NCBI GenBank assembly: GCA_905178155.1
Contig: CAJINV010000003.1
Span: forward strand, 11,883,105 to 11,947,104
From: Amoebophrya sp. A120
Taxonomy: Eukaryota > Sar > Dinophyceae > Syndiniales > Amoebophryaceae
DNA: 64,000 nucleotides
Direction: 5' to 3'
A program made the translations under genes and the position numbers. Below, in pieces: positions 23,101-33,655 of this stretch. Every line of letters starts with the position of its first letter. Position 1 is the first letter of the stretch. The notes under the pieces are model-generated. The model saw only the letters and a list, made by a program, of their open reading frames with translations, searched no databases and was not told the origin of the DNA.

Positions 23101-24815
23101 CCAGGGCGGCCCTTGCGGGGACTACAGGAAATTATTACACATCTCCTCCACCTCCAATCCGCACCCTCGCGGCCGACCCATACACCGGCCATATTGCGAT
23201 TGTCACGGGTGACTCGGAGCTGCGAATCTACAACTCGATCGGAAAATGTTTCGTTCAGTGCCCGTTGTTTGATTTGAGTACCGAATTTGACGAAGAGGGG
23301 GTGAATTATAGTGCGATGTCTCATTCGCGCAGTTTGTCATCCGGCGCAGTACAACCGCGCGAGCCCTCTTTCTCTGCCCGTAAGAACAGCAAGACAAGAT
23401 CTGCAAGTACTCCTGCACACTCTACCAGCATGAGAAATTCCTTTCTCTTTCTAAACAGCAAAGTGGCCATGCGGTACAACTACTACGTTGATAGCACACG
23501 AAACACGCACACAGCTGCTGCAGCGTCCAGGGAAGAGGACCACTACTCGCGGTCTTTCCTTCTCCTTTCTTGCGGAAGTCAGATTCTCTGTCTGAATGCA
23601 AGTCGCGGCTACGAGGTCTTTTACAGGTGGTGCGTCGAGGATTTGGATCTCGTACAGCCGGTAGCGACGAATATCCCCTCGAGTCGACGGAGAAGCAGTG
23701 CTACTACCGCCTCTAGTACTACTGATCTAAATCTTCATGCTGATCGCGCCGAAAACATGACGAATACGAGTAGCCAACATAGAAATTACAGTGCTGAATT
23801 TGCGGGCCCAGGAGGAGGCGCCACCGAAGGAGACCAAGAAGGACAAGAACTACTTCCAGACCGGGAATACTACTACATCCACAACTTCGACCTTTCGCAC
23901 GATTTTCAAAAAATTCGTGTGGAAGCGACGGAGCTGAATCCGGTCCTAGCAGCGTACAGTAGCAGCGGTGACGCTTCGTTGCTCAAACAAGACCACAGCA
24001 ACAGGCAGGAATTTCTTCTAGCGGTGAAGGAATTGGACTGTTTGAACGAAGACGAAAGGGAATTCGATAAAAATTTCTTATGCGGTACAAGAAGTGCAAA
24101 CCCAAACTCCCCTCCTCCTTCCCGTCCTGGCTCCGCAGCGTCCAGCCAAGGTTCGAAGCCAGCCCCTGCTGCTAGCGTTTTGAAGTCTACAAAGCCGAAA
24201 ATTCAGCTGTATCAAACTATGGAATTAGAAGAGCAAGACGACGCGGAGACGTTGACAACCTCTGGCAATACTATGGGCAGACGACGAGAAAGAGAAACCG
24301 ATAGCAAAAATAATTCCAATTGCTCTTGGCTCCTCGACACCTGGTCGAGTTTAACCTGCACGAGCGTAATTCCAAGAAATGTCCTACCTCGTCGCACGCG
24401 CTCGTTCCGGTCGCGGGCCAGACTGAGCTGGAAGCTGTTACAGCACGACGGCAGCACTCTTCTGATCGCGGAGAACCGAGTGCCTATAGCACCGGCGAAT
24501 AGTACAACATCTTCTATCCTCATCCAGAGACTCTGTTGGAACTTTACAGCAAATCGGGAGGAGATCCTGGCCAGCCAGGTTGTGCAAGTTGGCGGAGATG
24601 CTAGTGGGGGGATTCGAGACTTGGTGTTTCTCGACGCCAGCAACTACCGAGGCCTCTGGTTTGAGCACAGTTACTTTCAACATCCCGATAGGGAATTGCA
24701 CGGCGCAGCTGCAGAGCGGAATGTTTATGGCGAAGGTGCGACAATGAGTAGTAGTGTTTTAGTGCGCTGCGGCACGGGCCAAGTTACGCTTTGGAATGTA
24801 ACGTGCTCAGTCTAG
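20175..24815 (+). CDS. Single-exon WD-repeat-like protein, 1,546 residues
   Basis: A 4.6-kb uninterrupted frame. The first 230 residues are disordered and rich in Ser/Thr/Pro/Ala. Beta-propeller-like blades begin at about residues 240-275 (DDQHFLVGTTDGRVLLFD) and recur near 500-520 (HVLLGLQSGGFLEVWLENGQ) and 575-590 (LTLDATGSIYCWHPQ). Further blades are near 1000 (PYTGHIAIVTGDSELRIYN) and at the C-terminus (VLVRCGTGQVTLWNV). These patterns resemble WD40 or regulator-type propellers that scaffold protein complexes, but low-complexity inserts break them and I cannot name the family. The ATG at 20175 follows the GC-rich island by a few bases. It has no introns, in contrast to the introner-rich genes upstream. 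Confidence 0.75.
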   Translation: MGLFGRLSIFRSSKDKPADGSKDLSGVVPASSSTGPRPASPTGDATSPPDQSATGAKTAAGTSGKNAATEPPPFWRRPQSEQDITVATTSKQRQALCDLQQRRFLSAASGGDSLVESRIRNAAEQQGQQAQNETSPPLHPFPANVTASLTRVVSLPTEIAPARELVAPISRRLVVESRENLIAVQQQAVGQSSGNNLFRTRSGRTPATSSRANKSPSAFGSYARTRRGTRNHQDHQKIFKLHDAGAAVSALVTVSDDQHFLVGTTDGRVLLFDAGRKIADLSLASSSGGRQRDRATTATTVLSPVEHLAVSPPFSSRHETETLPPDAPHQQRAIPATSSRWILAVTRTPNTVEQKLTLLRWDSNRRTGSNEVQILAEVTLLAPPAIKGDDEVDEKVPMPNSQNIGAATTMSRKQSTLLYYKQFGLLTTIAATTDLVVLGGREFFDCFRISGSGFLKREGAILGGDFLGKTVSAALSKTRDSCLCSCVLHCKYFEGRTSHVLLGLQSGGFLEVWLENGQEAVGTTAVGESKVEFSFWSSAPATADDPDVNQGAPIVAVQAVEMMKPKNSCCVLTLDATGSIYCWHPQRAEAFLLVSGQAWIPSVLTEFREELSSNVQTARTSALQLTSGSGSSSSNAPTSSATRPASRAAIFLPKNSAEPIVSAPAATTAASATTAHQPQGPAAHFALDQFHFSLCPFDPKKMKQTRLRLARGLRKCLRNGKLADLLQKASQEVSQQLPEEGGDGAAMQNATAGTSADINNSKNQAESAIGATFLAPRDQQDQSAELFLAVHFTCSHTSGASANFSASVAVRQKLEGFLLASDTSGKTTSAARSGEAAASHSRATAGSFGRSGLDASRDLLLQTGQEQSISSLLSPIDNPVVVKRFGLRINNGMFTEVEQHQFGRQSSPTFLTPYRFGGLLCIEQNAVVMHSLLDVTSETSSSLVQRRFVEEEHEMQHGSIANASRTLFWIDNVMSPRAALAGTTGNYYTSPPPPIRTLAADPYTGHIAIVTGDSELRIYNSIGKCFVQCPLFDLSTEFDEEGVNYSAMSHSRSLSSGAVQPREPSFSARKNSKTRSASTPAHSTSMRNSFLFLNSKVAMRYNYYVDSTRNTHTAAAASREEDHYSRSFLLLSCGSQILCLNASRGYEVFYRWCVEDLDLVQPVATNIPSSRRRSSATTASSTTDLNLHADRAENMTNTSSQHRNYSAEFAGPGGGATEGDQEGQELLPDREYYYIHNFDLSHDFQKIRVEATELNPVLAAYSSSGDASLLKQDHSNRQEFLLAVKELDCLNEDEREFDKNFLCGTRSANPNSPPPSRPGSAASSQGSKPAPAASVLKSTKPKIQLYQTMELEEQDDAETLTTSGNTMGRRRERETDSKNNSNCSWLLDTWSSLTCTSVIPRNVLPRRTRSFRSRARLSWKLLQHDGSTLLIAENRVPIAPANSTTSSILIQRLCWNFTANREEILASQVVQVGGDASGGIRDLVFLDASNYRGLWFEHSYFQHPDRELHGAAAERNVYGEGATMSSSVLVRCGTGQVTLWNVTCSV

Positions 24816-26186
24816 TTAAACGTACTTGCGTTGACTTTTGCTTGGTTCATGCATCTGCATAGTAACTTTTGGAAAATGAACTGAATTCAAGACGCTGACG
24901 CAAGAGCGCAACAGAATCAATTACAGAAATGTACGGCTGAAAATGCTTATGATGAGAGGAACAGAGTTGTTGAAATAGAAAATGCACCGGAACAGCGAAA
25001 TGTGGATTTGAAAAAAATCAGTCGAGAAATAATCCGAGCTGAAAACAAGAAACCTCGAGTGATAGAGAAGATGTTCCGGACTCGCTTAGAAAAAAAGCAA
25101 ATAACTGTCGAGAAAAGAATAAAAAAGCGATCGAGCGAGCACGACTCTTCATCCCCAAAAACGCTGCGCGATGAACAAAAATCTGCTGACCGATGAGAAT
25201 GAGAGGAGATCTGTAATGTAAGTTTTTTCATAGTACTGCGATTCGGTATTTCTTTTTGTCCTGATACTGATACCGATACGCCTACGCAATACTAGCCTGG
25301 AGTTGCTGATGAATGGTTGTGAAGCATTGCTTTAGTGAAAACTATTCTTTTACGCCTAATGCAACCCATCAATTTTCAATTGAACCCTCAGGCCCTCGTA
25401 TTTTAGTATTTCCTCCGCGAACAAAAGTTTTCGCTAGTACTCATTCCCCGTTGTTTTTTTTTCTCGAAATTTCCACTGCGCCTCTCAGTGTTCACGTCCC
25501 CGATATTGGGTTCTCTTTGTGTAGAAGCTGCTACCTCAGTTTTGATTGTGACGGGTTTGTATTAATTTTCGTTGTGACGTGAAGGAATAAGCGCGACGCC
25601 GTCTTCGCAAAAGAACGAAAACGCGCGACATAATTTGTAACGCACCTTGAACTTCTACTTCAGACTGATAGATACAAATACTCCATCTAGTACAAGAAAA
25701 GTATCCGCTGCTATCACTTGAAAAGAAAATAAACTGACTGAAACGCCACAATCAACATTGCTCTGGATCAATCGATAGCTGTGTCTCAGAAGTGCAGAAG
25801 TGCAGAGGTATAAAGAAACAGCATTCAATTAGAACGACCTCTGTATCGATTTTGACTTTGTAGTGTCTTTGTCTGCGAACAAAGATACCAACAAATTAAC
25901 AAGCTGCATCGAGGGCAACTACAAGTCCGATTGCAGCAAGCGGCCAGAGAAGTTTATTGTCTTACCCGCGACGGACCGGCGCTTTGCGGTCTAGTCCACA
26001 GCGCGCGTGCCAGTCACGCGACGTCAAGCAGGGAAAACATCTGCGTAATCTACTTGCTAGGAACCCGAACTTCTACTACACCAGGCGGAGGAAATAGTAC
26101 GGCGCAATAGCAGGAGCTTCTTCTGTCAAGCAGGGAGCAGCACTACGAAGTAGTATTAAATCCAGCGATAGAAGAAGTACCATAAA
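24816..26186. other. Intergenic, nothing recognised
   Basis: AT-rich spacer of about 1.4 kb. It contains a Lys/Arg-rich 64-codon ORF (25002-25196), which I regard as chance. Confidence 0.5.
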
Positions 26187-29100
26187 ATGGGAGAGCGAAT
26201 GCAGCAAAACCGGGTCTTTGTGACCAAAATTCCGCATGAGCTCAAGGAAGACGACATCCGAGGCTACTTCGAGGGCTTCGGCAAGGTATGCGATTTCTAC
26301 ATGCCAAAACAGCGGGACGGCGAAGTCGAGAAACACAAAGGTTTGTTTGGTTTTTGAGTATAAACAAATATTTGCCGAAATCTAATATCAGAAGTTTATT
26401 CGTCAAAAGAAGAGAGATCCCCGAAAGAAAAAAGAGAGATCCGCCTGTGGTTCCAAAGTTCGATTCATCTTCTGGTTTTGTCTCTCTTGTGAGGAGACGA
26501 GTTCTCTTATTTCGATCTAGAAATTACTATTCCTAAACACGACGTCCAACTCGCCGCACAACTGTTGTTTTTTGCGAAAGATGAAAAACGGGCTCGTGTG
26601 AATTTTTTTCTCTCCGCACGGAAATTCAAACTTCTCGTGCAATTTACAATGATGCAAGATCTGATCCTCCACGATTTTCGATTTGGATTGTGTTTTTCGA
26701 CAATGCTATGAGATGAAGAAGAGTCTTAGCGATAAGAAATGCGAATGAGTAGGGTCGTGAAAAAGAACAAATGCAGTTTTATAATTCCCGCGAGCTAGTA
26801 GCACGTGAGTCGCAGTTATGGAGTAGCCAGGAAAATCTGTACCAAGCGAAAGCAGCGAAGAGGTGCGTGTGACTTGTGAAGCAGCGAGCAGGGGAGATGC
26901 ACTACGAGACCGAGATTCTATATTCTGAAAGCGACAAAGTACGAGAACAGAAGCGAGAGCAGCTCTCTGTGCTTTTCGTTCCGTTTTGCTTCTCGTGTTG
27001 GAGGTGATCGGCGGTATCGCAGACCACGGGGAGATTATAACAGAGTACACCACTGCTGTGAGCGACAGCAGCCTGGTTTTGGTCTGGTCATAATTCGAGG
27101 CTGTGGCTCTTATGTGAAAACAAGAGAACAATCACAGCGCGAGGGTCATCTGCGTCAGAACCCCGCGGGCACCGTCGAGAAGCGAAGCGAAAAGTCGGGG
27201 GAAATAAGCTACGAGTGGAAAAAGGTTCATACCGGCACTGCGAGGAACACCGTATGGGTAGTTGTACTTAGATGCACTTACACCTTATCGGAGAAAGAGT
27301 CAGAGCCAGAGCTGGAGAGTTGGCTTGAATCTCGCTGGACACAGGATCAATCTGAAACTGATTGTGGCAGCGGCCGAGGTCGTGGCTGAGCCTTTTCGAT
27401 CGCAAGATCTTGTGGTGGTTCCAGCTTCTGCTGGACGAGAAGCAGGGTGCGGTTGTGCGCTCTCGTCCTCCGAGAGCAGACCACGTTTGTGCGAAGATGT
27501 ATGGTCGTGATGCTGGTGGGTCTCCTAGTGACTTGCTGTTGTGAGACATACAAACAAGTCTTTGCAAATCATAAAATATCAAAGTAGTGGTCAAGAAGAA
27601 CACAGCGGCAGGGACCTCTACTTACATGTTACGAGCAGCATTCATCGGCATGACCAATTGCAGAGTGATTTGAGAAGCGTTCTCGTTTTTACAAGAACCG
27701 GACAGATTTTGAAGCACCTACTTGCAAAAGAAGACCAAGGTCGTTATCGTGCCTTTCCTTCAGTAGTAAAAGAGCGCATCAACATCATCTTCCGCTCGAT
27801 TCCTTCTCGTTTTCCCAAAAGTCTCTTGCTTTGCGTTGGAAACCAGTTGTGTCTGGCGGCAAGGGAAGATGCCAGACGCGAGGGTCGTGAGACGCGAAAG
27901 CACATCAACTAGGCGCAACGTCCACCTCGCGATGCACGGTGCTGCGAGTGGCAAGCGGCCGGCGCGCCGGCTCTCTGGCGTGAAGGGCAACAGCCAGCCA
28001 CTGCTCAGGACCACATTCATGTCGAAACGAGGGGATGTTGAAACAAAACGGTTCCGCAGTTCTTTTCCGAATGAAGCATCAAGAAAAGTGGGCCATCACC
28101 GTGAGGGTCGTCGTCCGCAGGCGGTGGTCACCAGCAGCTGCTTCACAAGTCACACACACGTCACGCGGCTGGAAATGCGACCTTCTTCGCTTCGTTTGCG
28201 CATTATACTGGTTCGCAAGCGCGGAGGAACTGCAGTAATGGAGATTCGGTTTGAAAAATTCTATCCCTACTAACCTTATTTCCAGGTATGGCCTTTCTCT
28301 CCTTCGAAGAGCCGGTCGACAAGGAACTGATACTGCAGAACGCACCACACCAAATAATGGGCTACGACATAGTAGTCGACGACGCAAAGCCATTACGACA
28401 AGGCGGCGGCAGCAGCTCAGCGAGTGCAATGGACCACTATGGCGGTGGCTATGGCGGCGGCTGGTGGGGAAGCATGTGTACTGACTATTTGACTTTCATT
28501 TTTACACTGTGTGACGAGGCTGGTTTTTTATTTTTCGTGATGTGTACAAAGACAAACAGAAACAAAGTTAAAGTATCGGAGGATCATAGAGAGCTGGTTT
28601 TTGGTCTTTTTGTCACGCTGCTCGTGTACATTAGGCAAACAAAACGACAAAACAGATGATGACTGGATGATGAAGGGCTGGGGAGGCGGTAAAGGTGGCG
28701 GAGGCGGACAAGGCAGCTACACCTCGTCAAATCACCACAACGAGGACGGAAACAGGGTATGATATTGGTCTGTTTGAACTTATTGTGTTGCATAGCACGC
28801 CGGTGCAGTTGCTTTGGGACACTGCATGTGCTTGTGCACTATGAATAGGTGGATGCATGAAATATCATATCGATTATCAGGTATTTGTCACGAGAATTTC
28901 AGAGGACCTCACAAAAGAAGACCTGGAAGCCTACTTCTGCCAGTTCGGAGAGCTCACCGACATATTTGTGCCACTAAAAAACCCAAACTCCGAGCAGAAG
29001 GATTCATCACACAAAGGTACTACACTTCAGTTTCTTTTGACCAATTTTTGGGTAGTTTGAGTTTCATTTTCTGCATCAGAGCCTGGTCCGACATTGATAT

Positions 29101-29693
29101 CAGATCTTTTCGTTTCAACAATTGTTGCAGAAGATTCAGTGTGAAAACAAGCGAAATTCGAAGCAGACCATCTCCATCATGAACACGCGTACAAACTAAT
29201 AAACCCAGGTATCGCCTTCGTCTCTTTCAAGGATAAGGACACCTACGAGGAGGTATTATCCCGTGACAAGTACGAGATAAAGCCAAACGTTTTCATCGTT
29301 GTTGACAAAGCCGCAGGGAAGGAACCAAGATCAAAGGGTGCAATGAAGGGGGCGGGCAAAGCGCACTGGGCCGCCATGATGAAGGGCAAGTATGGCGGAA
29401 AAGGCATGGGCAAGTGGGGCGACTATTACGGTATACTTGTTGATTACAGGACTTTTCAACAAGAAAAGCATGCGGATTTCGGATTTTGGAATAGCATGTA
29501 GTTGTCATTCGACGTCCGGAACTTGATTTTTTTTTGAAATGCGCGATGTATTCAATCGGAATTTGACTTTCTCAAGCAGAATTTGTAAAAGAAAAATCCA
29601 AAATCAGACGACTGGGACTGGTGGTGGGGTCCGCCGATGCCGATGCCCCGAGGCAAGGGAGGCCCAATGATGGACCGCTGGGGACCATACTAG
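26187..29693 (+). CDS. Two-RRM RNA-binding protein, hnRNP/Musashi-like, six exons
   Basis: Exons: 26187-26340, 28286-28477, 28656-28756, 28881-29016, 29209-29430 and 29608-29693; 296 residues. RRM1 starts with RNP2 VFVTKIP and, across intron 1, has RNP1 KGMAFLSF. RRM2 has VFVTRIS and, across intron 4, KGIAFVSF. Both pairs match the RNA-recognition-motif fold that binds single-stranded RNA. Linker and tail are rich in Gly, Met, Trp and Tyr (GGGYGGGWWG; MMKGKYGGKGMGKWG), typical of hnRNP-type proteins in mRNA packaging or splicing. Introns 1 and 4 interrupt the two RRMs at the equivalent point (HKG), suggesting duplication of an intron-bearing domain. All five introns fit GT-AG. Intron 1 (1,945 bp) has TACTAAC 9 bases before TTTCCAG. 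The intron 2 donor was chosen by frame. No introners. Confidence 0.88.
26341..28285 (+). other. Long GT-AG intron with TACTAAC branch site
   Basis: Donor CAAAG/GTTTGT, acceptor TTTCCAG/GTATGG, and a TACTAAC match just upstream of the acceptor. The interior carries only scattered short ORFs on both strands. Confidence 0.85.
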
Positions 29694-30862
29694 CCGTATA
29701 CTCATCGTGCTAGACTATTACAAACAGCGAAAAAATTAAAAGTGCGGTTTTTGCAACAGCATCACAAATACCTTTTCTTCCCCCAATAAAAACACAAAGA
29801 TTGTTCCCCCCCTTGATGTTGATTTTTCTCTTTTTTCACTTTTTGAAACGGAAACTGTCATAGTTGAAATTGAATATGTAGGAGTCAGTGTGTTTGGTGG
29901 TAGCAGCACACGATTTTCAATTTTGGTCACAGGAGTAAGATCGAAATTGAAGAGTTTGAGCAACTGTCGACAATACAGTCCCTCCTCTAGAGAATCAGAA
30001 CTACACGATGGATTCTTGCTAACGGAGAGTTTGTGCTAGGTTGTTACTCCTATGTTACCCTTCTCATTTTCAAACAACAGATTAACAAGGATTTCACTGG
30101 CTTTGACTTTTTTGTCTCAGAACTCTTCAGTACCTCGGACGGGAAAAAAAATTTGGCTGGTGAAGAAAGAGACGCCTTTGTGACGCGATTGCGTCTACTT
30201 TGCAAAGGATATTTCGGGCAAAGAAAGCAAGAGATATTTTCTTAAAGATTGCACCAGACGAGAAACTGAAAAGTCGACGCGCAGTGCCGGAGTACTGATC
30301 GTATCGGTTCCTTTATCTGCGCTGTTCTTTTGGTTTTACCTGCGCATGCACTCTTCCCTGTTATTCTTCCCACAGTTTTAATCAAAGTGTTCTTCAAGCC
30401 AAAATAAAAAAAATGGAACTTGACTTAGATCTTTTCTCCGCCGCATTTTGTTTGGCCGCTTGTTTGAGAGTTGCTTCATTTGTCTAGATTGAGAGGGCTG
30501 GCTTCTGCGGCAGAGTTATTTTTTTCCTGAAATATAGCAAGCATGGTGCTAATATGGTTCAACGCGTCCGTTGTTTCACGTTCCGTTCCTGTCGTCTCTT
30601 CAGTTTCTGTCGTCAAAGTTTCTGTCGTTCTTCAACTTTTCGCTTTTCGTTGTTGATCGCACCCGAAGGTAGTACCAGAATACCAGAACCTAACGCTATA
30701 AACCACCACTTTGCTGGGTCTTTTTTGCGATTACATACACCAGAACTACTGAGCTCGATCAGTAACTTAATATAAGTTACTTCATCTACATGCTGATACT
30801 TTTCATGAACTAACCGTTAAGGAGCATCCGTATCTATCGAAGCTGCGAGGAAACGCTGCAAG
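29694..30862. other. Intergenic, nothing recognised
   Basis: AT-rich spacer. A 70-codon ORF at 30033-30245 and a 73-codon ORF at 30554-30775 have no recognisable features. Confidence 0.5.
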
Positions 30863-31693
30863 ATGGCTGCTACGGTCCCATACTCCGGGTACGGAGGCCT
30901 GATATGGAAGCCGCGAGACAGTTTGGCGAATCCCAGTGTCGGTAAGTTCAAGTGTATAATGCAGAATCAGGATCGATTTCGATCATGAGCGTGTGTGTGC
31001 ACCATGTGAATTTCAGTTTCTCATGCTAGTGCACTAGCACTTACAACGAACAGCACCTCAAACACTGATCAAAAGGCGACCTCGGCAAGATGCGGTTTGA
31101 CGATAAACACTACCTTCGAGCCTACAACCAATGCCGAGGGCGAGGGATAGCACCCAGTATCTGCATGGAGGCCCTGCCAGGCGACGCACACATCACGCCA
31201 CAAAACCCGCTCCCAACACAGTTTTCGAAGGAAATCGTGGATGCTGTGGAATGTACGAATTTTTCTTGCTCTTGTTTTTATTTGCTTTGTCGTTTATTGT
31301 CATGCTGGCTCTTGGACATGTTGATGAAGATTTTACATAAAAAAACACCACTTGATATCTATGATTCTAGGTATGGCGGACACGGGCGACGTGGAGAGGT
31401 GTCAGCACTATTTCGAAGGGTTGCACAAAAAAGTAAATTTCGTCGAAACCGAGAAACCGGGAACCATTTCAAAAACGGTCGACACAGTCGTGGGCTCGCT
31501 GGGGTTGCTGGGTATTGTAGCTGTTAAGCCGATGCACACTATAGCTCTTTTAGTGTGAGGAAGTATAGATGTAAGAAAGCACTTGCACTGCGTTTCAAGA
31601 GAACATTACCTGCCACTCACTCCAGGTTCCTCAGCACCCTTCGCAGCTGGAGCCGCAGCGTTGTTTTTGCAGGGCCTCCGGTTGAAGTTTTGA
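30863..31693 (+). CDS. Small unknown protein with C-terminal membrane segment, four exons
   Basis: Exons: 30863-30941, 31076-31252, 31371-31511 and 31626-31693; 154 residues, all introns GT-AG (donors GTAAGT, GTACGA, GTATTG). The N-terminus is MAATVPYSGYGGLIWKPRD. The middle is hydrophilic with YNQCRGRGIAPSICMEA. The C-terminus after splicing is a hydrophobic Gly/Ala segment (LGLLGSSAPFAAGAAALFLQ) followed by a short basic end. The size and single C-terminal anchor would suit a small mitochondrial or organelle membrane subunit, but that is only a guess. The last intron is less certain: without it exon 3 reads on to a stop at 31558 with a less hydrophobic end. Confidence 0.65.
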
Positions 31694-33655
31694 TTCATGT
31701 GAGAAACGCAAACAATTACATGCGCATGCCCCAACCATAGGACTCGTTCCGCTGGATGTAGGAAAAATCGAAAGCAGCTTTGTTGCTGGTGAAGACGCAA
31801 GGACGAAGGTTTTTCTCAGAAACGAAATATCAAAAAGGAAACGCTTAGTATGGCTTCATTCAGCGGGTGTTTAGCAACTGCTGCATTTGCAGGAAGGAAG
31901 GCTTTTTATGAGGACTATCTCAGTGCTCATCCCAAATTTGCTGTGTGCGTGTGTGTTCAGTTGAGCCCCTGAGTGCCCTTCTCTTTCTCTCCACGGTCTA
32001 AAGTGCCGACGCGAGTGCAGTTCAAGCGTAGCGCCGTCGGAGCTGCGGCGAACGAATTGCCGGCGCGGGCTGGCTAGTCACTGTCATGCGCTGCCTGTGC
32101 CAGGCGTGTGGCCACAGGGCTGCCGCCGGCCTCGGGCGGGCCCCCCGCGGGATTTTGTTGGAGTGGGGCGCCTAGCAAGATGCTGGAGCAACTGCGCGGG
32201 GCCGCCGCGCCGCGGCCGGAAGCTGAGGCGGAGAGCCGGGCGCCGCGCCTGCGCTGCCACCAATCCCGGCGGGCCCCGCCCGGCGGGCCGCTCTACCGGG
32301 CCATGCGTTGCGTTGGGTGAAATACCCCCGGGCGCCCCGGGGAAACACCCACCGCCCGGGGGCTCCTGGTCGCCAGTTTAGCGGCCGGAAGCTACGTAGA
32401 CGCCGACGAAGATTGATCCCGCGCGGTTCGAAAAACTGCGCCCGGGTTTTGGGTTGAGTCTTGCGGTTGTGCTGTGGAAAAAGAGCAGCAGAGGCGCGGG
32501 ACGCGCGCAGCCGAGGCGTGACCGATTACGTGAACGCACCAGCGGCCGACGGCCAGCCGCTGGGCGACGAGGAAGATCAGCCGGATTTATACAAGCTGAG
32601 GCGCGCACTGTGTGACGAAAAAAAGGCCGCGGCGATCGTGAAAACGCGCGAACAAAGCCGGGGGCGCGCCAGGAAGGCCCGGAGAGAGGGGGCCAAGAAA
32701 CGGCGCGCCCGCCGGCCTTGGAAAGTGCCGCCGGCCGGCCCGGGCGGGCCCGCCGGGGGCGGGCGGAATCAGCCGGGGCGGCGGGCCGGGCCTTCCCGGG
32801 CGCAGATCTACCCGCGTCCAGCAGAATAGCGGCCGCCGGCCTGCGGTTTTCACACCTGGGGCATACGCAAACCGGACGCGAACCGTCGGCCATGCCCCGC
32901 CTCGGTGGTAGCCGAAGCCCGGCCCGCCCCGTCGTGCGTATTATGCCGCCGCAGGCGGCCCGCCTTTCCTTGCGCTGGCCGCCCGATCGGCGGCGCGGCC
33001 GCCCTCTATGAGGCTGCTGCCCCCCTTCTGCCTGTTTCCGGGAATGGGGAATCCGCCACGCGGCGCGGGGCCGCGGCGGGATGTTGGGCCCGGCCCCCGC
33101 ATTGCCCGCGCGCCCGTCCCGGCCCGTGCGCTATCTCCGCCTTGGGGTGTTGCGCTGTCCAGAGACGGCGGGGGCCGCTTCTCGTTTTCTGGCCAAAGGC
33201 GCGCGGGCTTGCTGCGGGGTGCTCGCGCTGCGTGGGCACTTCGCTTTTCTTTGCGCAGTGAGTCCGGGTTGCCCTCGGGCCACGACCGGCACTTACTACC
33301 TCGCTGGCCCATCGTCCCAGCTGAACCTTCCTGATCTCTTTCCCGGCCAGATTTCTGACCGGCCCACATTTTTATCGGAAGGGGGCGGCGCTGCTTGCCT
33401 AAGTAGTTTCTTGCAGTTTATTGCCTTCCCGAAAACACGGGCCATTCTGAATGCGCGCTGCGACCTGAGCTGTTCGACATGTTTTGCAATGCGACTGAGC
33501 GTCTCGAGAAACTTACTTCTCCGAAAATGCGAGATTCATGAAGCACTCAGGCCGCGCAACCAGTTGAGTTCTGTTTACCTTCGTAGCAACCCAGGCGACA
33601 TTTGGAGTCCCGTCTGCAAACAGCATCCTAAAAATGAATACCAATGCTTTGAATC
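31694..33655. other. Intergenic with GC-rich island 2 (about 32.0-33.4 kb)
   Basis: Composition changes abruptly to very GC-rich near 32.0 kb and back near 33.4 kb. Overlapping open frames on both strands reflect absence of stops, not a gene. It lies upstream of the dioxygenase gene, as island 1 lies upstream of the gene at 20175. Confidence 0.55.

Noticed and set aside
25002-25196. 64-codon Lys/Arg-rich ORF
   Set aside because: AT-rich DNA easily gives Lys-rich peptides; no splice context or similarity.
26341-28285. Nested gene or mobile element in the long intron
   Set aside because: Only short ORFs on both strands, no inverted ends, no duplication, no domain.
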